NCBI RefSeq assembly: GCF_016595245.1
Contig: NZ_JAENHM010000030.1
Span: 62,001 to 126,000 of the forward strand
Direction of reading: 5' to 3'
From: Azospirillum endophyticum
GTDB taxonomy: Bacteria > Pseudomonadota > Alphaproteobacteria > Azospirillales > Azospirillaceae
Length of the DNA stretch: 64,000 nucleotides
Below are positions 8,006 through 19,304 of this stretch, piece after piece. The first letter of the stretch is position 1; every line of letters starts with the position of its first letter. The notes beneath the pieces are model-generated. The model had not been told where the DNA came from. It searched no databases and was given only the letters and a program-made list of their open reading frames with translations. A program made the translations under genes and the position numbers.

Positions 8006-8158
8006 ATGGACGACACCGCCGACACGGTGAACACACCGCCGGCCCCGGCCCCGGAAAAGCCGAAACCGGCGGTGAAGCAGCGCGACGAACGCCTCGCCGC
8101 GCGCCTGCGCGAGAACCTGCGCAAGCGCAAGGAGCAGGCGCGGCAGCGAGGGGAATGA
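8006..8158 (+). CDS. Small charged hypothetical protein
   Basis: 50 residues starting MDDTADTVNTPPAPAPEKPK and ending in a highly basic amphipathic helix (ERLAARLRENLRKRKEQARQ). The acidic and Pro-rich head plus Arg/Lys-rich tail is common in small alphaproteobacterial proteins of unknown role. It follows the preceding hypothetical gene by 23 nt and ends just before a hairpin repeat. Coding status is supported by the downstream position and clean frame only. Confidence 0.5.
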   Translation: MDDTADTVNTPPAPAPEKPKPAVKQRDERLAARLRENLRKRKEQARQRGE

Positions 8159-8159
8159 T

Positions 8160-8182
8160 CCCTCTCCCGACTGGGGAGAGGG
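8160..8182. repeat. Interspersed G/C hairpin repeat
   Basis: CCCTCTCCC, 5-nt loop, GGGAGAGGG: a 9-bp stem between convergent genes. The same core (C-rich arm ending in CCCTCYCCC) recurs at 12406, 12462, 17851, 17935 and 24932, always between genes. It may also act as a transcription stop, but there is no T-run. Confidence 0.65.
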
Positions 8183-8190
8183 AACTCTCG

Positions 8191-8622
8191 CTAAGCCAAA
8201 TCCTTCCTGAACCAGATCTGCTTGTGGCCCGGCGGATAGCCTTCCATTTCCGCCCATACCTCGTACCCCTGCTTCGGGTAGAAGCCCGGCGCCTGGAAGT
8301 CGTAGGTGTAGAGCCGCGACCAGCGGCAGCCGCGCACCCGGGCCTCCGCTTCGGCGGCAGCCAGCAGCTGGCCGCCGAGGCCGCTGCCGCGCGTGGTGTC
8401 GTCCACCCACAGCAGGTCGACATACAGCCAGTCCCAGTTGGTGTAGCCGACCAGCCCACCCTTCAGCGTGCCGTCGGCATCGCGGGCGACGGCCACCAGG
8501 TCACGGCGGTCGTAGGCGCGGCCGAGCGAGGCTTCGTTGTAGGCGCGCAGACCGTCGAAGACTCCGGCCAGATCGGCCGGGGCGGGGGTGTCCGTCACGG
8601 ACAGGGTGAAGCTCTGTGTCAT
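8191..8622 (-). CDS. GNAT-family N-acetyltransferase
   Basis: 143 residues with the GNAT fold: strand [35 protein letters not shown] contains the acetyl-CoA pyrophosphate loop (R-G-S-G-L-G, residues ~78-83), followed by [10 protein letters not shown] and the C-terminal [15 protein letters not shown] motif common to small-molecule acetyltransferases. Acceptor unknown. Monocistronic, convergent with the small hypothetical gene and divergent from dcd. Confidence 0.85.
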   Translation of the reverse strand: MTQSFTLSVTDTPAPADLAGVFDGLRAYNEASLGRAYDRRDLVAVARDADGTLKGGLVGYTNWDWLYVDLLWVDDTTRGSGLGGQLLAAAEAEARVRGCRWSRLYTYDFQAPGFYPKQGYEVWAEMEGYPPGHKQIWFRKDLA

Positions 8623-8785
8623 GGCGCGAAGCTTAGCCGAGGCGACGGCGAAGACCAGCGCCGTGATAAAGAACCGTCCATGCGCGCCAAGCGGCCTTCG
8701 TTTCCTTGAGCCTTGCCGCCGCCTCGGCTACAAACCAGCCTTCACGACCCGCCATCCAATCGATACGCCAAGGAGTACCCCCGCG

Positions 8786-9340
8786 ATGGGCATCATGCCG
8801 GACAGCTGGATCCGCGAGATGGCCGAGACCAAGGGCATGATCGAGCCCTTCGTCGAGACCCAGAAGCGCGAAGGCGTGATCTCCTACGGCGTGTCGTCCT
8901 ACGGCTACGATGCCCGGGTCGCCGACGAGTTCAAGATTTTCACCAACGTCGACAACGCCATCGTCGACCCGAAGCGCTTCGACGATTCGAGCTTCGTCGA
9001 CCGCAAGACCGACGTCTGCATCATCCCGCCCAACAGCTTCGCGCTGGCGCGCACGGTGGAGTATTTCCGCATCCCGCGCGACGTCCTGGTCATCTGCCTG
9101 GGCAAGAGCACCTATGCCCGTTGCGGCCTGATCGTGAACGTCACCCCGCTGGAGCCGGAGTGGGAGGGTCACGTCACGCTGGAAATTTCCAACACCACCC
9201 CGCTGCCCGCCAAGGTCTATGCGAACGAGGGGCTGTGCCAGTTCCTGTTCCTGAAGGGCGACAGCGTGTGCGAGGTGTCCTACGCCGACAAGTCCGGCAA
9301 ATACATGGGGCAGAAGGGCGTCACGCTGCCCCGTCTTTGA
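8786..9340 (+). CDS. dcd: dCTP deaminase
   Basis: Cytosolic homotrimeric enzyme converting dCTP to dUTP, the main route to dTMP precursors. 184 residues, the usual family length. Seen: WIREMA start, [11 protein letters not shown], the substrate-binding [10 protein letters not shown] (with the conserved Ser-x2-Arg), [20 protein letters not shown] with the catalytic Glu in EPEWEG...LEISN, and QFLFL. ATG 8786 has AAGGAG 10 nt upstream. It precedes murA by 53 nt, probably co-transcribed. Confidence 0.96.
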   Translation: MGIMPDSWIREMAETKGMIEPFVETQKREGVISYGVSSYGYDARVADEFKIFTNVDNAIVDPKRFDDSSFVDRKTDVCIIPPNSFALARTVEYFRIPRDVLVICLGKSTYARCGLIVNVTPLEPEWEGHVTLEISNTTPLPAKVYANEGLCQFLFLKGDSVCEVSYADKSGKYMGQKGVTLPRL

Positions 9341-9393
9341 GCGCTCCTAACTCCGAACGCTTCCTGAAGCGTATCCGCGAAAGAAACAGGTCC

Positions 9394-10686
<1,293 letters not shown>

Positions 10687-10750
10687 GCGGCGGGGGCAGC
10701 CCCTCCCGCCATCCCCTAAGGTTGGCCTTTCCCGAGAGGTGCCCCCGATT

Positions 10751-11230
10751 ATGACGGTCCCAACCATGGCGGACATGACCCCGATCCGCCTGCGCGCCGA
10801 AGACGAGGAGGACCTGAAGGTCGTCTCAGCCTGCCTGCAGGACGCCATCCTGCCGGTCGCCGACATGTGCTTCCAGCCCGACGAGAAGCGGTTCGTCATG
10901 GTCGTCAACCGCTTCCGTTGGGAGGCCGCCGACCGTCCGCGTCCGGGCCCCTCCGCCGACGACGATGATCTCGCTCCCTACGAACGGGTCCATTGCGGGC
11001 TGCGGGTGGAGGGAGTCACCGGCGCCAGGCTGCGCGGCTTCGACCTGAAGGACCGCGGCCGGATTCTGGAACTGCTGTCGATGGAAACGGTGGAAGGCGG
11101 GATCGCCCTCCATTTCGCCGGCGGCGGCTGCGTCCGTCTGGACGGGCCGTCCTGGCGCATGGTTGTGGAGGATCTGGGGGAGCCCTGGCCTACCGGCTGC
11201 AAACCCTGCCACCCCGACGACGGTGTTTGA
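10751..11230 (+). CDS. DUF2948 family protein
   Basis: 159-residue cytoplasmic protein. It resembles the DUF2948 family, found beside murA and hisD-type genes in alphaproteobacteria and of unknown function. Seen: LRAEDEEDLKVVSACLQDAILPV, FVMVVNRFRWE, VHCGLRVEGV and a C-terminal LDGPSWRMVVEDLGEPWPT. Several in-frame starts (10751, 10766, 10775) are close together. The first is used because GAGAGG lies upstream. Confidence 0.82.
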   Translation: MTVPTMADMTPIRLRAEDEEDLKVVSACLQDAILPVADMCFQPDEKRFVMVVNRFRWEAADRPRPGPSADDDDLAPYERVHCGLRVEGVTGARLRGFDLKDRGRILELLSMETVEGGIALHFAGGGCVRLDGPSWRMVVEDLGEPWPTGCKPCHPDDGV

Positions 11231-11263
11231 GGCCGCGCCCGACGCGCCGGGCGGAGCGCCGGT

Positions 11264-11620
11264 TCAGCGCTCCGCGACCTGGGTGTCGTTGTTCAGCCGG
11301 CTGATCACGTCCTGCGCGGTCTTCTTGTAGGTGACGGTATCCTCGTCCTCGCCCGGTGACAGCTGCGAGCGGCGGACGGTGAAGAAGCGGTGACCGACGT
11401 CCAGCATGCCGCTGGCCTCGACCAGGATGCTGGTGTCCTTGCCGTCGGCGCTGGGCGAAACGGAAACGATCTGTCCCAATTCTTCGCCGAGCAGACCGGT
11501 CACCTCGAGTCCGACGAGATCGCTCGCGGCGCGCGGATCGGCAGCCTGAACCGACTCGATATGGGCGAAGGGCAGGGTCGTCGCCAGCGCAAGGCCGGCC
11601 AACAGGGTCTGGAACCTCAT
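11264..11620 (-). CDS. Small exported PRC-barrel-like protein
   Basis: 118 residues with signal peptide (MRFQTLLAGLALATTLPFAH, cleavage near VQAA). The mature part starts DPRAASDLVGLEVTGLLGEELGQIVSVS and looks like one PRC-barrel strand set, then SQLSPGEDEDTVTYKKTAQDVISRL. Start 11620 has GGGAG about 7 nt upstream. An ATG at 11635 is possible but adds four residues before a normal signal peptide. Role unknown. It stands alone and is divergent from the DJ-1/PfpI gene. Confidence 0.7.
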   Translation of the reverse strand: MRFQTLLAGLALATTLPFAHIESVQAADPRAASDLVGLEVTGLLGEELGQIVSVSPSADGKDTSILVEASGMLDVGHRFFTVRRSQLSPGEDEDTVTYKKTAQDVISRLNNDTQVAER

Positions 11621-11793
11621 GATCCGGGCTCCCATCGTTGATGTGTGTCTCGTATGTCACAATCAACATGGGAATTGCGGGACAGTTCCCAGGGAACCAT
11701 CCAGGGGTAATCCGGTTGCTGCGGCATGGACCAATGCCGTGGGGCCGACAAAAAACGGCCTTCGGTCAGACCAACCGCGAAGGAGACCCCGCC

Positions 11794-12366
11794 ATGGCTC
11801 AGAAACTCGACGGAAAGACCGTGGCCGTGCTCGCCACCGACGGCTTCGAACAGGTGGAATTGACCGAACCGGTGAAGGCCCTGCGCGACGCCGGCGCCAC
11901 CGTGCATGTGATCGCCCCCAAGGCTGGGCAGATCCAGGGCTGGAACCACCATGACCGCGGCGACATGGTCGACGTCGACGTGACCCTCGACCAGGCCGAC
12001 CCCGGCCGCTACGACGCGCTGCTGCTGCCGGGCGGCGTGATGAATCCGGATTCGTTGCGGCTGGAGCCGAAGGCGATCGAGTTCGTGAAGAGCTTCGTCG
12101 AATCCGGCCGGCCCATCGCCGCGATTTGTCACGGCCCCTGGACCCTGATCGATGCCGGCGGCGTCCGCGGCAAGCGCATGACCTCCTGGCCGTCGCTGCA
12201 GGTCGACCTGCGCAATGCCGGGGCGACCTGGGTCGACGAGCAGGTGGTGACCGACCATGGCTTGGTCACGTCACGCAAGCCCGACGATATTCCGGCCTTC
12301 TGCCGCAAGATGATCGAGGAATTCTGCGAAGGGCGCCATGCCGGCCATCGCCACGCGGCGGAGTAG
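11794..12366 (+). CDS. DJ-1/PfpI superfamily protein (YhbO-like)
   Basis: 190 residues, cytoplasmic. Family members are described as stress-protective deglycases/glyoxalases or proteases. Seen: VAVLATDGFEQVELTEP with the conserved Glu near 19, DALLLPGGVMNPDSLR, and the nucleophile elbow AAICHGPWTLIDAG (Cys112-His113), which is characteristic of PfpI/YhbO. The C-terminus is His-rich (EGRHAGHRHAAE), unusual for the family. ATG 11794 follows AAGGAGA. Followed by two hairpin repeats. Confidence 0.9.
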   Translation: MAQKLDGKTVAVLATDGFEQVELTEPVKALRDAGATVHVIAPKAGQIQGWNHHDRGDMVDVDVTLDQADPGRYDALLLPGGVMNPDSLRLEPKAIEFVKSFVESGRPIAAICHGPWTLIDAGGVRGKRMTSWPSLQVDLRNAGATWVDEQVVTDHGLVTSRKPDDIPAFCRKMIEEFCEGRHAGHRHAAE

Positions 12367-12405
12367 GAGGGGTACGGAGCCTGACGGCGTTAGCCCCCCA
12401 CCTAT

Positions 12406-12428
12406 CCTCCCCCGCTAGGCGGGGGAGG
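12406..12428. repeat. Interspersed G/C hairpin repeat
   Basis: Perfect 10-bp stem CCTCCCCCGC / GCGGGGGAGG with a 3-nt loop (TAG), immediately after the DJ-1/PfpI gene. Same family as the other C-rich palindromes in this window. No T-run follows, so use as a rho-independent terminator is doubtful. Confidence 0.7.
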
Positions 12429-12461
12429 GACTTCCGCCGCCTTTCCGAACACGCACTTGCT

Positions 12462-12546
12462 CCCTCCCCCGCCCAGCTCTCGCACAAAGCTATGCTTTGT
12501 GCTGACGCGGCAGGCGGACCGTAGGTCCGCTGAGAGCGGGGGAGGG
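12462..12546. repeat. Composite cruciform repeat
   Basis: Outer arms CCCTCCCCC (12462-12470) and GCTCTC (12476-12481) pair with GAGAGC (12532-12537) and GGGGGAGGG (12538-12546). Inside are two perfect hairpins: GCACAAAGC-TAT-GCTTTGTGC (12482-12502) and GCGGACC-GTA-GGTCCGC (12514-12530). The result is a three-way-junction-like element. It is not a tRNA: there is no T-loop or anticodon arm. Confidence 0.7.
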
Positions 12547-12591
12547 TTGGGGCGGGGGCAATCGAAGCCCACACCTAAACAAATCAACCCC

Positions 12592-13260
12592 CTACGCCGT
12601 CACCAGCGGCGACAATCCGTTCTGGATCGCCCACACCGCGGCCTGGGTGCGGTTCTGCGCGTTGATCTTTCGCATCACGTTCTTGAAATGCATCTTCACG
12701 GTCGATTCCGTGATGTGCAGGTTGCGCGCGATGGCCTTGTTCGATTGGCCGGCCAGCAGGCAGCGCAGGATCTGCACCTCGCGCTTCGACAGGTCGCCGC
12801 TGGGCGGCATGGCGATGGGCATGGGGCTGTGTTGCGGGCGTTCGTTGGCGGCCGCCATCAGCAGGCCGGCGACATGGGTCGGATAGACCACCTCGCCAAG
12901 CATCACCAGCCGCAGCGAGCGCAGCAGGCTCTCGCTCGACATGCTCTTGTTCAGATAGGCGTCGGCACCTGCCTTCAGCGACTGGGACAGACTGCGGTCG
13001 GCGATGGTGTCGGCCAGCACGGCGATCCGGGCGGACGTGCCGTCCCGCAGTCGACGGATGCCGGCGATCTCCTCCGGCATGCCGTCCTGAAGCGCCAATA
13101 CGATCAGGTCGGGCTGCTCGCCGTCGGCGATCAGGTCGAGCGCGTCGTCGGCGCTGGCCGCGTGGGCGCTGACCCGGAAGGGGCCGCCGCCGATCAACGT
13201 TGCCAGGGCCGCCGAAAACAGCCGGTCGTGATCGACCAGCATTACATTCCATGTCTTCAT
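12592..13260 (-). CDS. LuxR-type DNA-binding response regulator with degenerate receiver
   Basis: 222 residues. Receiver-like domain 1-120 (MKTWNVMLVDHDRLF, acidic pocket Asp10; conserved Lys105 in YLNKSMS) and a LuxR/GerE helix-turn-helix at ~155-215 (LSKREVQILRCLLAGQSNK, ITESTVKMHFKNVMRKI). The usual phosphoacceptor Asp is Ala57 (DLIVLALQDGMP), and the switch Ser/Thr is Ala83. It is therefore probably not regulated by phosphorylation. GGAGG precedes the start at 13260. Longer in-frame extensions upstream are Pro/Gly-rich and rejected. Divergent from a second LuxR regulator whose receiver is intact. Confidence 0.85.
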   Translation of the reverse strand: MKTWNVMLVDHDRLFSAALATLIGGGPFRVSAHAASADDALDLIADGEQPDLIVLALQDGMPEEIAGIRRLRDGTSARIAVLADTIADRSLSQSLKAGADAYLNKSMSSESLLRSLRLVMLGEVVYPTHVAGLLMAAANERPQHSPMPIAMPPSGDLSKREVQILRCLLAGQSNKAIARNLHITESTVKMHFKNVMRKINAQNRTQAAVWAIQNGLSPLVTA

Positions 13261-13650
13261 CGATGATCCTCCGCTGGGCCGCCCTTCGCCGGGCGGCGGC
13301 GATCCCCCCTTTTGATCTGCGCCTGAAGGTCCTGTGCCAAGGACCGGACCGGTCGATCCGGTCCACGCAGACTCCGAACATAGAAAATTAGAACAATATT
13401 GTTCGGAACAGCGGGCTTTGCGCTTCGTGCTGGGATGATTTATACGGTTCATTAACCAATGGTGCAAGGTGAGAACAAGAAAGTCACAGGCAATAGATTG
13501 GATTTGGCAGGAAAATGAACGCAGAACCGTTCATTCGATATTTAGGGGTAGCCGCACCACGGAGCGGCGCGAATGAACCGCTTTCCCGTTGGGGCTTTTT
13601 GGTGTTCTTGGCCCTACTGTGGAGCGGTCCGCTGAGAATAAGGGGACACG
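13261..13650. other. Shared regulatory region between two divergent regulator genes
   Basis: About 390 bases that must hold the promoters of both LuxR-type genes. The middle (13380-13560) is AT-rich relative to its surroundings and contains a perfect palindrome at 13391-13404. No protein gene was accepted here. Confidence 0.5.
13391..13404. promoter_or_regulatory. Perfect 14-bp palindrome, candidate operator
   Basis: GAACAATATTGTTC, a perfect inverted repeat 131 bp upstream of the minus-strand regulator start and about 250 bp upstream of the plus-strand one. Dyad symmetry and AT-rich setting fit a dimeric LuxR-type regulator binding site. Assignment to either neighbour is inference. Confidence 0.45.
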
Positions 13651-14370
13651 ATGGAGTTCGAGCTTCAAGCGCGCGGTGGTTCGCGCAGCGCGGGCAATCC
13701 CACGCGGATTTTTCTGGTGGTCGACGAGCAGCCGATGGTCCGCCACGGCTTCGCTCTGTCTATCGGCGAAATCTGCCCGGGAACGCGCGTGCTGGAGGCC
13801 GGGTCGTTGGATGAAGCGCTGGACATCGGTCGCCAGACTCCTGAACTGGCCCTGGTCCTGTACGACCCCGGCCCACCGCGCGTGACCGAAGACGATGCCG
13901 GCGGCGGTGCCATCGCCGGGCTGCGCCGATTGATGGAAACCATGGGTGAGGTGCCGGTCCTGATCCTCACCAACTCCGACGAGGTCGCCGACATCGTCGA
14001 CAGCGTTCGCATGGGGGCTCGCGGCTATGTCCTGAAGACCAGCCCGCCGGAGGTGCTGGAACATGCCATCTCGCTGGCGCTCAGCGGCGACATCTTCCTG
14101 CCGCTGCCGCGCGCGGTGCTGAACGGCGCGCTGGCCGAGGGGCCGCGCGGCAACGACGACATCCTGGACCGCCTGACCGACCGACAGCGCGACGTGTTCG
14201 AACTGCTGCTGGCCGGTCACTCCAACAAGGAGATCGCCCGCGGCCTGGGCGTGCTGGAAGGCACGGTGAAGGTCCATGTCCGCGCCATCATGCAGAAGCT
14301 GGGGGTGCGCAACCGCACCCAGGTCGCCGTGGTCGCCGCCCGCAACGGCTGCTTCACCGGCGAAGGCTGA
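13651..14370 (+). CDS. LuxR-type DNA-binding response regulator
   Basis: 239 residues. The receiver at ~18-140 (RIFLVVDEQPMVRHGF; Asp72 in LVLYDPGPP at the phosphoacceptor position; LTNSDE; ARGYVLKTSPPEV with the conserved Lys) is followed by a LuxR HTH at ~170-235 (LTDRQRDVFELLLAGHSNK, VLEGTVKVHVRAIMQKLG, RNRTQVAVVA). No histidine kinase is adjacent, so the partner is unknown. It is divergent from a paralogue lacking the Asp. It lies 72 nt upstream of ureD in the same direction, so control of urease is possible but not shown. Confidence 0.88.
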   Translation: MEFELQARGGSRSAGNPTRIFLVVDEQPMVRHGFALSIGEICPGTRVLEAGSLDEALDIGRQTPELALVLYDPGPPRVTEDDAGGGAIAGLRRLMETMGEVPVLILTNSDEVADIVDSVRMGARGYVLKTSPPEVLEHAISLALSGDIFLPLPRAVLNGALAEGPRGNDDILDRLTDRQRDVFELLLAGHSNKEIARGLGVLEGTVKVHVRAIMQKLGVRNRTQVAVVAARNGCFTGEG

Positions 14371-14442
14371 CGCAAGGGCGGGGGCTTCGTCCGCATTGCC
14401 TGGACAGCCCCGCTTCCGGCAGACTGGCGCCCGCATCATCCG

Positions 14443-15333
14443 ATGGGGAGCGGGCGCTTGGTTCAGGTGGCGGTGGCCGACAGGCCGAAAGACGCGTCGT
14501 GTGAGGAAAAGAAGGTCGCCGTCCACGGCGCCGCGACCGTCCGGTTCGAGCATCGCCACGGCGAGACCCGGCTGGCGACGCTCTACCATCATGATCCCCT
14601 CCGGGTGCTGATGCCGACACCGCGCCGCGATGACCTTCCCATCGCGGTGCTCGCCACCACGTCCGGCGGGATGGTCGGCGGCGACCGGATGGACATCGGC
14701 CTGTCGGTCGGGCCGGGCGCCAGGGCCCTGGTCACCACACAGGCTGCCGAGAAGGTCTACCGCTCCACCGGTTCCGACTGCCGCATCGACACGCTGCTGT
14801 CGGCGGAAGATGGCGCGTGGCTGGAATGGATGCCGCAGGAGGCGATCGTCTTCGAAGGCTCTCGCCTTCGCCGGCGGACACGCATCGACCTGTCGGGCGA
14901 CGGCCGCGTGATCGCCGGCGAGATGCTGGTCTTCGGCCGTGCCGCCTTCGGCGAGACGGTCACCCGCGGCCTGATCCGCGACGCCTGGGAGGTCGCCCGC
15001 GACGGCCGGCTGATCTGGGCCGATGCCCTGCATCTGGACGGGGATGTCGCCGAGGCGCTGGCCCATCCCGCCGGACTCGATGGAGCCGCCGCCTGCGCCA
15101 CCCTGCTGCACGCGGCCCCCGACGTTGCCCGCCGTCTCGACGCCGTCCGCGCACTGGCCGAACCACTGGAGGGCGCCCGCATCGGCGCCACCGCGCTGGA
15201 CGGTCTGCTGGTCGTCCGCATCCTCGGCGGCGATGCCCGCGCGGTGCGCAGCGCCTATGCGGCGCTGTGGTCGGGCCTGCGCGCCGAAGCCGCCGGCCTG
15301 CCGGCCCGGCTGCCGCGGCTGTGGGAAATGTGA
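14443..15333 (+). CDS. ureD: Urease accessory protein UreD
   Basis: 296 residues. UreD scaffolds UreF and UreG on the apo-urease during nickel insertion. Seen: FEHRHGETRLATLYHHDPLRVLMP, TSGGMVGGDRMDI, ALVTTQAAEKVYRS, the EWMPQEAIVFEGSRLRR motif and GEMLVFGRAAFGE, all hallmarks of the family. First gene of the urease cluster. The start at 14443 may be slightly too far upstream, because the conserved part begins only near residue 25. The 146-nt gap to ureA holds no other gene. Confidence 0.94.
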   Translation: MGSGRLVQVAVADRPKDASCEEKKVAVHGAATVRFEHRHGETRLATLYHHDPLRVLMPTPRRDDLPIAVLATTSGGMVGGDRMDIGLSVGPGARALVTTQAAEKVYRSTGSDCRIDTLLSAEDGAWLEWMPQEAIVFEGSRLRRRTRIDLSGDGRVIAGEMLVFGRAAFGETVTRGLIRDAWEVARDGRLIWADALHLDGDVAEALAHPAGLDGAAACATLLHAAPDVARRLDAVRALAEPLEGARIGATALDGLLVVRILGGDARAVRSAYAALWSGLRAEAAGLPARLPRLWEM

Positions 15334-15479
15334 AGGCCGGGTCCGGGCTTCGGACTCAATTGTTTCAATCCCCTACGTCATACGACGCACTTGGCGCGAC
15401 GCGTCATCATGGCATAATCATCGCCAACCGGCCGGCGATGATCCGGTGACGAACAGGGCGGCGAAAGGGCAATCCCCCG

Positions 15480-15782
<303 letters not shown>

Positions 15783-15795
15783 AGGGAACCACCCG

Positions 15796-16101
15796 ATGAA
15801 ACCCGGTGAAATCTTCCCGGCGGCCGGCGAGATCGTGCTGAACGACGGCCGCGCCACGATCGAACTCGACGTCGCCAACGCGGGCGACCGGCCGATCCAG
15901 GTCGGCTCGCACTATCATTTCTACGAGACCAACAGCGCGCTGGCCTTCGACCGCGAGAAGGCGCGCGGCTTCCGGCTCGACATTCCGGCCGGCACGGCGG
16001 TGCGCTTCGAGCCTGGCCAGACGCGCCGCGTGGCATTGGTCGCCTATGGCGGCGACCGGGTGGTGATCGGCTTCAACCGCAAGGTCAACGGCGCCCTCTG
16101 A
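15796..16101 (+). CDS. ureB: Urease beta subunit
   Basis: 101 residues, small beta-rich subunit of urease. Seen: [19 protein letters not shown], the [19 protein letters not shown] motif, [18 protein letters not shown] and VGFNRK-like end ([12 protein letters not shown]). Lies 13 nt after ureA and 25 nt before ureC, clearly one transcript. Confidence 0.97.
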   Translation: MKPGEIFPAAGEIVLNDGRATIELDVANAGDRPIQVGSHYHFYETNSALAFDREKARGFRLDIPAGTAVRFEPGQTRRVALVAYGGDRVVIGFNRKVNGAL

Positions 16102-16126
16102 CGGGCCGACAGGGAAGGGCGAGAAC

Positions 16127-17836
<1,710 letters not shown>

Positions 17837-17850
17837 GCCGTTTTATCTTC

Positions 17851-17875
17851 CCCTCCCCCGCCCAGCGGGGGAGGG
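17851..17875. repeat. Interspersed G/C hairpin repeat
   Basis: Perfect 11-bp stem CCCTCCCCCGC / GCGGGGGAGGG with loop CCA, 14 nt after the ureC stop. It sits inside the urease transcription unit, before murI, so it may reduce or process the message between structural and accessory genes. Confidence 0.7.
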
Positions 17876-17934
17876 TTAGGGTGGGGGCAAGTGGCGCGGT
17901 CCGTCTTCGGCTGCGCCGAACCCCCTCATCCCAA

Positions 17935-17957
17935 CCTTCTCCCCAGGGGGGAGAAGG
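17935..17957. repeat. Interspersed G/C hairpin repeat, partner copy
   Basis: 10-bp stem CCTTCTCCCC / GGGGAGAAGG with 3-nt loop. Together with 17851-17875 and a small hairpin TTCGGC-TGC-GCCGAA between them it forms a composite element about 105 bp long, since TAGGGTGGGGG after the first arm can pair with CCCCCTCATCCC before the second. Confidence 0.65.
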
Positions 17958-17979
17958 AGATTCAAGCAAGGTTTCGTCG

Positions 17980-18822
17980 GTGATCGGTGTATTCGATTCA
18001 GGACATGGCGGATTGACCGTGCTGCGCGCCCTGGTGGATGCGGCACCCGACCGTCCCTTCGTCTATCTCGGCGACCATGCCGCCGCGCCCTACGGCCCGC
18101 GCAGCGAGGACGACATCTACCGGCTGACCGTGGCCGGGATGGATCGGCTGTTCGCGCAGGGCTGCCGGCTGATCGTCATCGCCTGCAACACGGCCGCGGC
18201 CGTCGCACTGCGCCGGCTGCAGCAGGAATGGCTGCCGTCGGCCCATCCCGGCCGCAACGTGCTGGGCGTGCTGGTGCCGATGGTGGAGGCGATCACCCGC
18301 GTTCCCTGGATGATCGACACCGTGCCGCCCGACCATCTGGCCGAGCCGCGCAGCGTCGGCATCTTCGCCACTGCGGCAACCGTCAATTCGGGCTCCTTCC
18401 CGCGGGAGATCGGCAAACGCGCCCCTGCCGTGCGTGTCGTCCAGCAGGCCTGTCCCGACCTCGTGCCGCTGATCGAGCGCGGCGCGTCGGACGACGAGAT
18501 CGAACCGGCGGTCGCCGACTATGCCCGCGTCCTGCTCGACAAGATGGGCAGCCAGCCGTTGGACGCCGTGGTGCTGGGCTGCACCCACTATCCGCTGGTC
18601 CGCCACCTGTTCGCCCGCTCCCTGCCACCGGGGGTGGAGGTGCTGTGCCAGCCGACGCTGACCGCCCGCTCGCTGGAGCAGTATCTCGACCGTCATCCCG
18701 AATACCGCCCGGAACCAAGCGAGCGTGGCCTGCGCTTCTTCACCACCGGGGACGCGGCGCTGGTCAGCGACCTGGCCGGCCGCTTCTTCGGCCACCCGAC
18801 CCCCTTCGAACGGCTTAGCTGA
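17980..18822 (+). CDS. murI: Glutamate racemase
   Basis: 280 residues, cofactor-independent racemase providing D-glutamate for peptidoglycan. Seen: IGVFDSGHGGLTVLRAL (Asp6, Ser7), the two catalytic cysteines in IACNTAAA (Cys69) and LGCTHYPLV (Cys201), and GIFATAATVNSGSF. The GTG start at 17980 gives the standard family N-terminus; AAGG lies 8 nt upstream. Its stop overlaps the ureE start by one base (TGATG), so it is translationally coupled into the urease accessory genes. Nothing in the urease pathway needs it, so the placement looks accidental or serves joint expression. Confidence 0.9.
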   Translation: MIGVFDSGHGGLTVLRALVDAAPDRPFVYLGDHAAAPYGPRSEDDIYRLTVAGMDRLFAQGCRLIVIACNTAAAVALRRLQQEWLPSAHPGRNVLGVLVPMVEAITRVPWMIDTVPPDHLAEPRSVGIFATAATVNSGSFPREIGKRAPAVRVVQQACPDLVPLIERGASDDEIEPAVADYARVLLDKMGSQPLDAVVLGCTHYPLVRHLFARSLPPGVEVLCQPTLTARSLEQYLDRHPEYRPEPSERGLRFFTTGDAALVSDLAGRFFGHPTPFERLS

Positions 18823-19304
18823 TGACCGATTCCACCCGCCGCGCCACCCGGGTCCATGCCCGCGGCCATTGGGCCGCCGAACAGGCGGCCGGCACCGTGA
18901 CGCTCGCCTTCGACGACCGCTTCCGCCGCCGCATGGCGATGACCGACGATGACGGCGGCGCCTTCCTGCTCGACCTGCCGCGGGCGGTCGCGCTCGACGA
19001 CGGCGACGGGCTGGAACTGGGCGACGGCAGCTTCCTGCGGGTGGTCGCCGCCCCGGAGGACCTGATGGAAGTCCGCGTGCCCGGCCCTGTGGAAGCCTTC
19101 GCCCGCGTCGCCTGGCATCTCGGCAACCGTCACCTGCCGGTGCAGATCGTCGGCGACACCATCCGCCTGCGCCGCGACCATGTGATCGAGGACATGCTGC
19201 GCGGGCTGGGCGCCGAGGTGCGCGACGTGCAGGCGCCCTTCATGCCGGAAGGCGGTGCCTATGGCGGGCATTCGCATGGCGGCGGGCATGGGCATTCGCA
19301 CTGA
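18822..19304 (+). CDS. ureE: Urease accessory protein UreE (nickel chaperone)
   Basis: 160 residues. UreE binds nickel and passes it to UreG. Seen: peptide-binding N-domain (VTLAFDDRFRRRM, AFLLDLPRAVALDDGDGL), metal-binding C-domain (FARVAWHLGNRHLPVQI, with the conserved interface His of GNRH, DHVIEDMLRGLGA) and a C-terminal [13 protein letters not shown] tail with five His (150-160). The tail indicates extra nickel storage. Start codon overlaps the murI stop. Confidence 0.95.
   Translation: MTDSTRRATRVHARGHWAAEQAAGTVTLAFDDRFRRRMAMTDDDGGAFLLDLPRAVALDDGDGLELGDGSFLRVVAAPEDLMEVRVPGPVEAFARVAWHLGNRHLPVQIVGDTIRLRRDHVIEDMLRGLGAEVRDVQAPFMPEGGAYGGHSHGGGHGHSH

Noticed and set aside
12482..12530. Paired hairpins resembling tRNA arms
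   Set aside because: No T-loop GTTC motif, acceptor end or CCA. Arms do not follow cloverleaf spacing. Treated as a composite repeat.
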